Source: Desulfurivibrio alkaliphilus (lineage in GTDB: Bacteria; Desulfobacterota; Desulfobulbia; Desulfobulbales; Desulfurivibrionaceae). From it: DNA of 5,772 nt. Location of the stretch: the NCBI GenBank assembly GCA_011048585.1, contig DSDS01000124.1, forward strand, positions 1-5,772, given 5' to 3'. The notes under the pieces were generated by a model, which made no database searches, was not told the origin of the DNA, and was given only the letters and a program-made list of their open reading frames with translations. The position numbers were made by a program, and so were the translations under genes. Below, piece by piece: positions 1-5,572 of the stretch (position 1 is its first letter; every line of letters starts with the position of its first letter).

Positions 1-424
1 GGTCATTGGGACCCAGTGAGCCGTAAACCTCGTCGGTGGAGACGTGGTGGAAAAGAAAGTCGCCCCCACCCCGCCAGAGCTTTTTCGCCGCCAGCAGCAG
101 CGTGTGGGTGCCGACGATATTGGTTTGAATAAAGGCCTCCGGTCCGGTGATGGAGCGGTCCACGTGGGATTCGGCGGCAAAGTGGACGATGGTGTCGATC
201 TTCTCCCCGGTCAGCAGTTGCTCCACCAGGGGCTGGTCGCAAATATCGCCATGGACCAGACGGAAATCGGCTTCGGCGGGCAGGCCCTCCAGATTGGCCG
301 GGTTGCCGGCGTAGGTCAGGGCATCCAGGACCACCAGCCGGTCCCCGGGATGCTGCCGGGCCCAGTAGTGGACAAAGTTGGCCCCGATAAAACCGGCCCC
401 GCCGGTAATCAGCAATTTACGCAT
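1..424 (-). CDS. rfbB: dTDP-glucose 4,6-dehydratase, N-terminal part (cut by window edge)
   Basis: Cytoplasmic NAD-dependent enzyme that turns dTDP-D-glucose into dTDP-4-keto-6-deoxy-D-glucose, step 2 of dTDP-L-rhamnose synthesis. The first 141 residues are present, out of roughly 340-360 usual for the family. They read open to the window edge, so the gene continues to the left. Visible motifs are the Rossmann dinucleotide loop GGAGFIG (residues 8-14), LDALTYAGN (33-41), HGDICD (58-63), HFAAESHVDRS (81-91) and STDEVYG (129-135). The last contains the Thr-Asp-Glu used in dehydration. The catalytic YxxxK would lie beyond the edge. The ATG at 424 is preceded by a strong Shine-Dalgarno, AAAGGAG (complement of 433-439), 8 bases away. 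The gene overlaps the end of rfbD by 16 bases and is last of the visible rhamnose genes. RfbB/RmlB is the natural reading given its neighbours; other NDP-sugar 4,6-dehydratases are less likely. Confidence 0.95.
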   Translation of the reverse strand, partial: MRKLLITGGAGFIGANFVHYWARQHPGDRLVVLDALTYAGNPANLEGLPAEADFRLVHGDICDQPLVEQLLTGEKIDTIVHFAAESHVDRSITGPEAFIQTNIVGTHTLLLAAKKLWRGGGDFLFHHVSTDEVYGSLGPND

Positions 425-1290
425 GCTTTCAGCTCCTTTAGCATGGCCCGCAGGCCGTCGCGCCAGTGGCGGGGGGGCAGGCCGAAATCTTGCCAGCTTG
501 CGGTTTTGTCCCGCACGCTGTAGGGCGGGCGGCGGGCCGGGGTGGGGTAGGCGGCGCTGTTGATGGGTTTGATCGCCGCGCTGGTGGGACCGAGGAGGCC
601 CAGTCGCTCTCCCTCCTCCTTGATCGCCACCGCGAAATCGTACCAGCTTGCCACCCCGGCGTCGCTCCAGTGGTAGATGCCCCGCAGCTCCGGGCGCTGG
701 GCCGCCGCCCACAGGGCCTGGGCCAGGGTGCGGGTCCAGGTGGGGGTGCCGATCTGATCGCATACCACTCCCAATTCGGATCGTTCAGCCAACAGCCGGA
801 GCATGGTTTTCACGAAGTTGTGACCCTGGGCTCCGTAGAGCCAACCGGTGCGGATAATCAGGGCCTGGCCGTTGCTGGCCCCCCGCACCTCCATCTCGCC
901 CGCCAGCTTGCTTTGGCCGTAGATATTGAGGGGTCCGGTGGGGGCGGTGGGGCGGTAGGGGGTGGCCTGGTCGCCGGCAAAGACGAAATCGGTGGAGATA
1001 TGCAGCAGCCTGGCTTTGCCGGCCGCCGCGGCCCGGGCCAGGTTGCCGGCGCCGGTGGCGTTGACCGCGTAGGCCAGCTTCGCTTCCGCTTCGGCCTGAT
1101 CCACCGCGGTATAGGCGGCGGCGTTGATGATCAGGGCGGGGCCAACGGCGGCCACCGCCCGATTAACCGCGAGCTGATCGGTGATATCCAGTTGCCGGCG
1201 GGTCAGGCAGTGCAGTTCGCAGCGGGGCGGGGCGGTATGGCGCAGTTCGTCGGCCGCCTGGCCGCCGGCGCCGGTGATCAGTACCTTCAT
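409..1290 (-). CDS. rfbD: dTDP-4-dehydrorhamnose reductase
   Basis: Cytoplasmic NAD(P)H-dependent reductase of the extended short-chain dehydrogenase family. It carries out the last step of dTDP-L-rhamnose synthesis, reducing dTDP-4-keto-L-rhamnose. The protein has 293 residues, a normal length. Motifs are the nucleotide-binding loop GAGGQAA (7-13), LDITD (34-38), NAAAYTAVD (56-64), HISTDFVFAG (97-106, catalytic Ser/Thr), the catalytic pair Y124 and K128 in YGQSKLAGE, RTGWLYG (147-153) and a C-terminal PARRPPYS (251-258). The loop is slightly atypical because Ala replaces the third glycine of GxxGxxG. The open frame extends upstream to 1443, but the ATG at 1290 is the right start: the protein then begins directly with the MKVLITGAGG strand, a GGAG lies 8 bases ahead, and the ATG overlaps the rfbC stop as ATGA. 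The upstream part is a shadow of rfbC. Confidence 0.95.
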   Translation of the reverse strand: MKVLITGAGGQAADELRHTAPPRCELHCLTRRQLDITDQLAVNRAVAAVGPALIINAAAYTAVDQAEAEAKLAYAVNATGAGNLARAAAAGKARLLHISTDFVFAGDQATPYRPTAPTGPLNIYGQSKLAGEMEVRGASNGQALIIRTGWLYGAQGHNFVKTMLRLLAERSELGVVCDQIGTPTWTRTLAQALWAAAQRPELRGIYHWSDAGVASWYDFAVAIKEEGERLGLLGPTSAAIKPINSAAYPTPARRPPYSVRDKTASWQDFGLPPRHWRDGLRAMLKELKACVNC

Positions 1291-1835
1291 GGGTAGCACT
1301 CCGCCTCCCCCAGGCCGGCCCCGGCCCGGTCCTTGGCCGAGAGCAGGGGAGGGAGGTCCGGCCGCAGCGGCCAGGCGATGGCCAGCTCCGGGTCGTCCCA
1401 GCGCAGCACCCGCTCCTCGGCGGGGGCGTAGAACTGGGTGCATTTATAAAGAAAATCCGCCTCGGGACTCAGTACGTAAAAGCCGTGGGCGAAGCCCGGG
1501 GGCACCCAGAGCATCCTTTTGTTGGCCGCCGACAGGGTTACCCCCACCCAGCGGCCGAAGGTCGGGGCGTGGCGGCGCAGATCCACGGCCACGTCGAAGA
1601 CCTCGCCGGCGATCACCCGGGCCAGCTTACCCTGGGGCTGCTTGAGCTGGTAGTGCAGGCCCCGCAGGGTGCCCCGGGTCGAGCGGCTGTGGTTGTCCTG
1701 GACAAAGGCAAGATCGAGCCCGGCGGCGGCGAACTTTTCCGCGTGCCAGGTTTCCATGAAAAACCCCCGTTCGTCGCCGAACACCTGGGGTTCGATGAGG
1801 ATAACCTCCGGAATGGCGGTGGGAGTAAATTTCAT
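1287..1835 (-). CDS. rfbC: dTDP-4-dehydrorhamnose 3,5-epimerase
   Basis: Cytoplasmic cupin-fold epimerase that inverts C3 and C5 of dTDP-4-keto-6-deoxyglucose, step 3 of dTDP-L-rhamnose synthesis. The 182 residues match the usual family length. Family landmarks are DERGFFMETW (21-30), FVQDNHSRSTRGTLRGLHYQ (44-63) with the expected catalytic base His61, QGKLARVIAGEVFDVAVDLR (68-87), WVPPGFAHGF (110-119), the active-site Tyr136 in KCTQFYAPAEER, and SAKDR (166-170) with the conserved Asp169. The start overlaps the rfbA stop by 4 bases (ATGA), and no clear Shine-Dalgarno is visible in front of it. Translation is therefore probably coupled to rfbA. The end overlaps the rfbD start in the same way. 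Confidence 0.96.
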   Translation of the reverse strand: MKFTPTAIPEVILIEPQVFGDERGFFMETWHAEKFAAAGLDLAFVQDNHSRSTRGTLRGLHYQLKQPQGKLARVIAGEVFDVAVDLRRHAPTFGRWVGVTLSAANKRMLWVPPGFAHGFYVLSPEADFLYKCTQFYAPAEERVLRWDDPELAIAWPLRPDLPPLLSAKDRAGAGLGEAECYP

Positions 1836-2704
1836 GGCCGGCCGATGATCCGCAGCAGGTACTGGCCGTAGCCGCTTTTTTCCAGGGGCCGGGCCAGGGC
1901 CGCCAGTTGTTCGTCGTCGATATAGCCCATCCGGTAGGCGATCTCCTCCGGGCAGGCGATCTTCAGCCCCTGGCGATCCTCCACCACCTTGATGAAGAGG
2001 GCCGCTTCCACCAAAGACTGGTGGGTGCCGGTGTCCAGCCAGGCGGTGCCCCGGCTCAGGGGTTCCACGGTGAGCCGGTCCCGTTCCAGGTAAGCCTGGT
2101 TGACGTCGGTGATCTCCAGCTCGCCCCGGGGTGAGGGCCGGATCTCCCGGGCGATCTCCAGTACCTCGTTATCGTAAAAATAGAGGCCGGTGACCGCGTA
2201 GTTGGATTTGGGCTGCCGGGGCTTTTCCTCGATGCTGGTGGCCTTGCCCAGCTCATCAAAGGCGATCACCCCGTAGCGCTCCGGATCCTTGACGGTGTAG
2301 CCGAAGATGGTGGCCCCGGCCTCCCGGGTGGCGATACTCTGGAGCCGGCGGGAAAGACCTTCCCCGTAGAAGATGTTATCCCCCAGGACCAGGGTGACCG
2401 GGTCGGAACCGACAAAATCGGCCCCGATGATAAAGGCTTGGGCCAGGCCGTCGGGGCTGGGCTGGACGGCGTAGCTCAGGTTCAACCCCCAGGCCTGGCC
2501 GTCCCCCAGCAGGTGGCGAAAGGCGGCCTGGTCGCCGGGGGTGGTGATGATCAGAATCTCCCGGATTCCCGCCAGCATCAGGGTGGAGAGGGGGTAGTAG
2601 ATCATCGGTTTGTCGTAAACCGGCATCAGTTGCTTGCTCACCGAATGGGTGAGCGGATAGAGCCGGGTGCCGGAGCCCCCGGCCAGGATAATCCCCTTGC
2701 GCAT
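1832..2704 (-). CDS. rfbA: Glucose-1-phosphate thymidylyltransferase
   Basis: Cytoplasmic nucleotidyltransferase that makes dTDP-glucose from dTTP and glucose-1-phosphate, the committed first step toward dTDP-L-rhamnose. The 290 residues are a typical length. Motifs are LAGGSGTRLYPLT (7-19, nucleotide binding), SKQLMPVYDKPMIYYPLS (23-40), GLAQAF (86-91), LGDNIFYG (107-114, metal-binding Asp109), SIEEKP (157-162), YAVTGLYFYD (169-178), GELEITDVN (194-202) and RGTAWLDTGT (218-227, second metal ligand Asp224). The frame is open up to 2815, but the ATG at 2704 gives the exact family N-terminus MRKGIILAGG. It is preceded by AAGGGGG (complement of 2715-2721) at a 10-base spacing. The sugar transferase stop lies only 2 bases upstream, so the two are almost certainly co-transcribed. 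Confidence 0.97.
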   Translation of the reverse strand: MRKGIILAGGSGTRLYPLTHSVSKQLMPVYDKPMIYYPLSTLMLAGIREILIITTPGDQAAFRHLLGDGQAWGLNLSYAVQPSPDGLAQAFIIGADFVGSDPVTLVLGDNIFYGEGLSRRLQSIATREAGATIFGYTVKDPERYGVIAFDELGKATSIEEKPRQPKSNYAVTGLYFYDNEVLEIAREIRPSPRGELEITDVNQAYLERDRLTVEPLSRGTAWLDTGTHQSLVEAALFIKVVEDRQGLKIACPEEIAYRMGYIDDEQLAALARPLEKSGYGQYLLRIIGRP

Positions 2705-2706
2705 GG

Positions 2707-4122
2707 TCACATGGCCCCCTTGGAAAACAGAACGGCGGGAATGGTCTTGAGCAGGATCTTGATGTCCAGCCAGAAGGACCACTTTTCGATATATTCCAGG
2801 TCGAGGGCCAGCCACTGCTCAAAGGTCAGGTCGCTGCGGCCCGAGATCTGCCAGAGGCAGGTAATTCCCGGTTTGACGCTGAAGCGCTTGCGCTGGATCC
2901 CCCGGTCGAACAGGTCCACGTCCCGGATCGACATGGGCCGGGGGCCCACCAGGCTCATCTCGCCGCGCAGCACGTTGAACAGTTGGGGCAGCTCATCCAG
3001 GCTGGTTTTGCGGATGAAGCGACCAACCCGGGTAATCCGGGGGTCGTTGCTGATCTTGAAGATCGGCCCGTCGGCCTCGTTGAGGTGTTCGATCTCCTTG
3101 AGCTTCTCTTCGGCGTCCAGGTACATGGAGCGAAACTTGAACATGGGGAAAAGGTGCTTGCGCAGCCCCACCCGCTGCTGGACAAAGATGGCCGGCCCCG
3201 GGGAATCGAGCCTGACCGCCAGGGCCACCACGGCCATCAGCGGCAGGATCAGCGGCATGGCCAGCAGGGTCACCACCAGGTCGAACAGCCGTTTGACGAA
3301 AAGCTTGCTTTCGTCCTGGGCCACCGGCTCCATGGTGAGCAGGGGCAGGTGGCCGATCTGGGTCAGGCTGACCCGGGCCACCTGGACGTTGAAGATGTCG
3401 GCCATGAAGCGCAGCCTGATCCCCTCCTCCTCACAGGCGTGGGCGATAGGGTCGGCATCCTCCAGCAGGGAGCGAGGGATGGCGATGATCACCTCGTCCA
3501 CCACGTTGCGCTTGAGGCACTCGCTGATCTCGGCCACCGTGCCGATGACCGGCGCGCCGTCGATCTCCCCTCCCACCCGGTCGGGATCGGGGTCCAGATG
3601 ACCGACAACCTTGATCCCCCACTCCGCCTGGTTGCGCAGGTTGCGGGCCATCTCCCGGGCCCGGTCGCCGGTGCCGATGATCAGCACCCGCAGGGAGCCG
3701 CTGCCGTCGCGGATCGATTTTTTGAAGTACTCCCGGGCCGCCAGCCGGATCGCCAGCAGGGCCAGAAAGGCCAGAATGGCGAAAAAGAGGATCACCATCC
3801 GGCTGATATATTGAATTTCCAGGAAGAAGAGCAGGGAGAGCAAAACCCCGATGGTCAGGGCCATGCTGCGAAAAAGGGCCCAGGCATAGGCCAGGAAGTT
3901 GTTGTAGCGAGGGTTCTTGTAGGCCCCGAAATAGGAGAGAAAGCCGATGAGCAGGGTGAGCAGCAGGGGCAGCAGAAAGAGGTGCGAATAGATGTTGAGT
4001 TCGCCGGCCGCGGGCAGCAGCAGGTTGCGGCCCCAGAAGGCCACCAGAAACGCCGCCACCGCGCAGATTAGATCGAGTAGGAAAACGGTGCGGTCGAGTT
4101 CCTTGCTGCGGGGATCGTACAT
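2707..4122 (-). CDS. Polyprenyl-phosphate sugar-1-phosphate transferase (EPS initiating enzyme)
   Basis: Integral inner-membrane enzyme of the WbaP/WcaJ/EPS sugar transferase family. It moves a sugar-1-phosphate from a UDP-sugar onto undecaprenyl phosphate and so starts assembly of an EPS or O-antigen repeat unit. The 471 residues show four hydrophobic helices (about 13-31, 46-66, 83-102, 109-127). A Rossmann-like CoA-binding-type domain follows, with RVLIIGTGDRA (145-155) and a DEVIIAIP strand (209-216). The C-terminal catalytic domain has KRLFDLVV (277-284), a membrane-dipping helix (about 283-303), DSPGPAIFVQQRVG (306-319), KFRSM (329-333), SLDELPQ (374-380, catalytic pair Asp376-Glu377), VLRGEMSLVGPRP (384-396) and KPGITCLWQISGRS (417-430). 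The substrate sugar cannot be told from sequence; glucose or galactose phosphate is likely. The ATG at 4122 has only a weak GGTGA ahead of it, but the first helix begins where the family's does. It is followed after 2 bases by rfbA. Confidence 0.93.
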   Translation of the reverse strand: MYDPRSKELDRTVFLLDLICAVAAFLVAFWGRNLLLPAAGELNIYSHLFLLPLLLTLLIGFLSYFGAYKNPRYNNFLAYAWALFRSMALTIGVLLSLLFFLEIQYISRMVILFFAILAFLALLAIRLAAREYFKKSIRDGSGSLRVLIIGTGDRAREMARNLRNQAEWGIKVVGHLDPDPDRVGGEIDGAPVIGTVAEISECLKRNVVDEVIIAIPRSLLEDADPIAHACEEEGIRLRFMADIFNVQVARVSLTQIGHLPLLTMEPVAQDESKLFVKRLFDLVVTLLAMPLILPLMAVVALAVRLDSPGPAIFVQQRVGLRKHLFPMFKFRSMYLDAEEKLKEIEHLNEADGPIFKISNDPRITRVGRFIRKTSLDELPQLFNVLRGEMSLVGPRPMSIRDVDLFDRGIQRKRFSVKPGITCLWQISGRSDLTFEQWLALDLEYIEKWSFWLDIKILLKTIPAVLFSKGAM

Positions 4123-4418
4123 GCTTCACCGGATAATTCGGGGTAGGGCCGGGCCGGCCGGACAAAATGAACATGAGACTGTATCATTTCGTTGAGGCTT
4201 TGGCTACAACCTTTTGCGGCAACCGGGCTGTTCAGCTGCCCACCAACTGAAAGCGGCTCCCCGACGATATAGGGGTCCACCACGATCCCGCCGCTGATGG
4301 TACTCCCGGTGGGGGTGGACAGAGCCGAACTGATGCCGCTGCTGCCCCCGCCGCAGGCCGCCAGGGCCAGCAGGGGCAGAAGAAACAATGAAAAGATAGT
4401 CGTGGTCCTGGTAACCAT
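4068..4418 (-). CDS. Short predicted lipoprotein, possibly a truncated gene remnant
   Basis: I do not recognise a function. The N-terminus is a convincing lipoprotein signal: MVTRTTT, a hydrophobic stretch at 8-21 and a lipobox LAAC with Cys22. A Gly/Ser-rich linker follows (CGGGSSGISS), then ISGGIVVDPYIVG (41-53). Gly after the Cys would fit an outer-membrane destination. GAAGGGG (complement of 4423-4429) lies 4 bases before the ATG, so translation looks real. The second half (about 54-116) has no recognisable domain. The last 18 residues are read out of frame over the first 55 bases of the sugar transferase gene, which is a large overlap. The VVDPYIVG stretch resembles what often opens longer secreted lipoproteins, so this may be the 5' end of a larger gene cut by a deletion. 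It could also be a genuine small protein leading the EPS operon. The signal peptide is well supported; the rest is uncertain. Confidence 0.5.
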   Translation of the reverse strand: MVTRTTTIFSLFLLPLLALAACGGGSSGISSALSTPTGSTISGGIVVDPYIVGEPLSVGGQLNSPVAAKGCSQSLNEMIQSHVHFVRPARPYPELSGEACTIPAARNSTAPFSYSI

Positions 4419-4457
4419 AATGCCCCTTCGTTGCCGAGTTATAAAGATAATTCTTAC

Positions 4458-4486
4458 GCTGTATCAGAACATGGTTTGCCTGGCAA
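4458..4486 (-). promoter_or_regulatory. Candidate sigma-70-type promoter for the leftward EPS operon
   Basis: On the minus strand, TTGCCA (complement of 4481-4486, 5 of 6 to the -35 consensus) is followed after 17 bases by TACAGC (complement of 4458-4463). The -10 is poor (3 of 6) but is preceded by TG-A, an extended -10 arrangement. It lies about 40 bases upstream of the lipoprotein ATG. The -35 also falls within the perfect palindrome TTGCCTGGCAA (4476-4486), where a repressor or activator could bind. No sigma-54 element was found facing this way. The evidence is weak, but this is the best leftward candidate I see. Confidence 0.25.
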
Positions 4487-4536
4487 TTCTATTTTTGCTG
4501 GCTCGACAACGATTGGCTTCTCGGCAAAAGGGTTGT

Positions 4537-4607
4537 CCGGTTCGCCGCCGGCCGATTCGATCCGGTTTCCGGGAATCCGAACCGGTCCGGTCCGCTTTTC
4601 CGAACCG
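4537..4607. promoter_or_regulatory. Cluster of CGAACCG half-sites, candidate enhancer of the sigma-54 promoter
   Basis: The heptamer CGAACCG occurs three times in 70 bases: on the minus strand at 4538-4544, and on the plus strand at 4578-4584 and 4601-4607. The near match GAAACCG is on the minus strand at 4563-4569. CCGGTTCG (4537-4544) and CGAACCGG (4578-4585) form a perfect 8-base inverted pair. CCGGTT-N12-AACCGG (4562-4585) forms a compact dyad. The cluster sits about 73-142 bases upstream of the -24 element at 4680, the normal range for an upstream site bound by a sigma-54 activator. The region is GC-rich, so some repetition could be chance. A PrsR-type regulator is the candidate binder; this is inference. 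Confidence 0.45.
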
Positions 4608-4678
4608 AACCCCGGCCCGGCAAAAGTTGCTCGTCGGTAACTTGCCAATAACAATTGATTTTTACCCGGAGGGCAATT

Positions 4679-4694
4679 TGGCATGTTTGTTGCT
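4679..4694 (+). promoter_or_regulatory. Sigma-54 (RpoN) -24/-12 promoter of the PEP-CTERM gene
   Basis: TGGCATGTTTGTTGCT matches the consensus TGGCACG-N4-TTGC(A/T) at 11 of 12 fixed positions, the only change being C to T at 4684. The invariant GG (4680-4681) and GC (4692-4693) are separated by exactly 10 bases, as sigma-54 requires. A transcript would start near 4704-4705, giving a leader of about 60 bases before the ATG at 4764. A sigma-70-like reading overlaps it: TTGGCA at 4678-4683, 17 bases, then TATAGG at 4701-4706 (5 of 6 and 4 of 6). So dual or alternative use cannot be excluded from sequence. Sigma-54 control agrees with what is known of PEP-CTERM genes in systems with the PrsK/PrsR two-component pair. 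Confidence 0.75.
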
Positions 4695-4763
4695 TGTAGG
4701 TATAGGTTAATTCCGAAATTAAAGTTGATAAATTTGTCCAACAGTCACAGGGAGACTCTGGAG

Positions 4764-5387
4764 ATGAAGAAACTACTTGCGGCGGTTACCGCCACTCTGT
4801 TACTGGCCGCGACGCAGGCCGTCGCCGCCCCCTTCAACGCCTTTATCGATAACTCGGCCAGTCCCTACTCCGTGGCGAACCGGGCCCAGGCCACGGATAT
4901 CTGGGAAGACGTTTACGGGGGTTACTACTACGGTGGTGACGGCTATGAGTTCACCGGCTACTACCTGGGCACCTTTTCCGGTAACACCGGTGACGACTAC
5001 GTGACCGACCTGATTAACTTCTATCTGGGCTCCTCCACCTCGTTCGAGTTCACCAAGGTCGACGCCCCCGCCGCCAGCAACGGCACCCTGACCGTCACCT
5101 ACTTCAATGACTACTCGGGAACCTGGGAAACCAATTTCCCCGACGTGGTCAGTTTTTACACCATCAAGGGGGCCACCGAGTTCGCCCTTTACTTTGTCGA
5201 TCCCTACACCGCTTCCGGTTTTTGGACCAGCGCCCATCTGTTGGCCCCGAATGGCAAGAACACCCCCGAGATGTCCCACATCACCGTATCCACCACCCCG
5301 GTACCCGAGCCCGCCACCATGCTGCTCTTCGGAGCCGGGTTGGCCGGGCTGGCCGGGTTGGGGCGGCGGAGGCTGCTGCAGGCCTGA
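4764..5387 (+). CDS. PEP-CTERM sorting domain protein (exosortase substrate)
   Basis: Secreted or surface protein of 207 residues carrying a PEP-CTERM sorting signal. It has a Sec signal peptide (MKKLLAAV, then a hydrophobic core, with likely cleavage after AVA at residues 19-21). The mature region holds a Tyr/Gly-rich segment (about 51-68) and beta-strand-like Ser/Thr/Asn-rich sequence. The C-terminal signal has VPEPATM (180-186), a hydrophobic helix to about 199 and the basic end RRR (201-203). In this family exosortase recognises the Pro-Glu-Pro motif and processes the tail in the inner membrane; such proteins accompany EPS production. The mature domain shows no function I recognise, and there are no cysteines. 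The frame is open from 4683, but the ATG at 4764 is correct: it gives a clean signal peptide and has AGGGAG (4749-4754) 9 bases ahead, while the upstream ATG lies inside the promoter. It is transcribed from the sigma-54 site and ends before a terminator. Confidence 0.93.
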   Translation: MKKLLAAVTATLLLAATQAVAAPFNAFIDNSASPYSVANRAQATDIWEDVYGGYYYGGDGYEFTGYYLGTFSGNTGDDYVTDLINFYLGSSTSFEFTKVDAPAASNGTLTVTYFNDYSGTWETNFPDVVSFYTIKGATEFALYFVDPYTASGFWTSAHLLAPNGKNTPEMSHITVSTTPVPEPATMLLFGAGLAGLAGLGRRRLLQA

Positions 5388-5429
5388 TCAGGCCACGGGA
5401 ACCAGCAAGCTGGACGGCAGCAGCAAACA

Positions 5430-5467
5430 GGGCAGGGCCAGGCTTCTTGGCTCTGCCCCTTCTTTTT
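5430..5467 (+). terminator. Rho-independent terminator after the PEP-CTERM gene
   Basis: GGGCAGGGCCA (5430-5440) pairs with TGGCTCTGCCC (5448-5458) to form an 11-base stem with a single G-U pair and a 7-base loop. The T-rich run CTTCTTTTT follows (5459-5467). It begins 42 bases after the PEP-CTERM stop codon. It implies that the PEP-CTERM gene forms a single-gene transcript and that the next gene has its own promoter. Confidence 0.85.
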
Positions 5468-5491
5468 ATTGCTGACACCAGTGGGGTTCGA

Positions 5492-5507
5492 TGGTAATGG
5501 TTTGGCC
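5492..5507 (+). promoter_or_regulatory. Weak sigma-54-like element upstream of the TPR lipoprotein
   Basis: TGGTAATGGTTTGGCC has GG (5493-5494) and GC (5505-5506) at the exact 10-base sigma-54 spacing. Flanking consensus bases are only partly kept: TGG-A in the -24 box, T-GC in the -12 box. A start near 5517 would leave a leader of about 55 bases, much like the PEP-CTERM gene. Its place just after the terminator is where a promoter is needed. GG-N10-GC also arises by chance in GC-rich DNA, so this is tentative. Confidence 0.3.
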
Positions 5508-5572
5508 AGGATCCAGATCGGTCCGGGGCCTTTGCCGGTCAACTCCCTTGCCCAAGAAAAACGAGGATCACC

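Noticed and set aside
466..1296. Open frame of 276 codons on the plus strand, opposite rfbD
   Set aside because: It is a low-complexity Gly-rich shadow of a well-conserved reductase gene.
2438..3601. Open frame of 387 codons on the plus strand, opposite rfbA and the sugar transferase
   Set aside because: The complementary strand carries two clearly conserved enzymes. The plus-strand translation has no recognisable motif and is explained by high GC content.
2983..4071. Open frame of 362 codons on the plus strand, opposite the sugar transferase
   Set aside because: Its sequence is rich in Gly, Gln, Asp and His, typical of antisense reading of a GC-rich membrane protein gene. It has no start context or known domain.
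4423..4437. Minus-strand GG-N10-GC near the lipoprotein start as a leftward sigma-54 promoter
   Set aside because: The match outside GG and GC is poor, and the element would coincide with the ribosome binding site, leaving no room for a leader.
4522..4626. CRISPR-like array suggested by repeated short motifs
   Set aside because: Repeat units are only 7-9 bases, orientation is mixed and spacing is irregular. This fits regulator half-sites, not CRISPR repeats.
4297..4710. Open frame of 137 codons on the plus strand across the intergenic region
   Set aside because: It overlaps the lipoprotein signal region in antisense and spans the regulatory elements. Its translation is Arg-rich without any motif.
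4454..4741. Open frame of 95 codons on the minus strand in the divergent intergenic region
   Set aside because: It covers the promoter and repeat cluster, has no convincing ribosome site or domain, and the sigma-54 element explains part of the sequence better.
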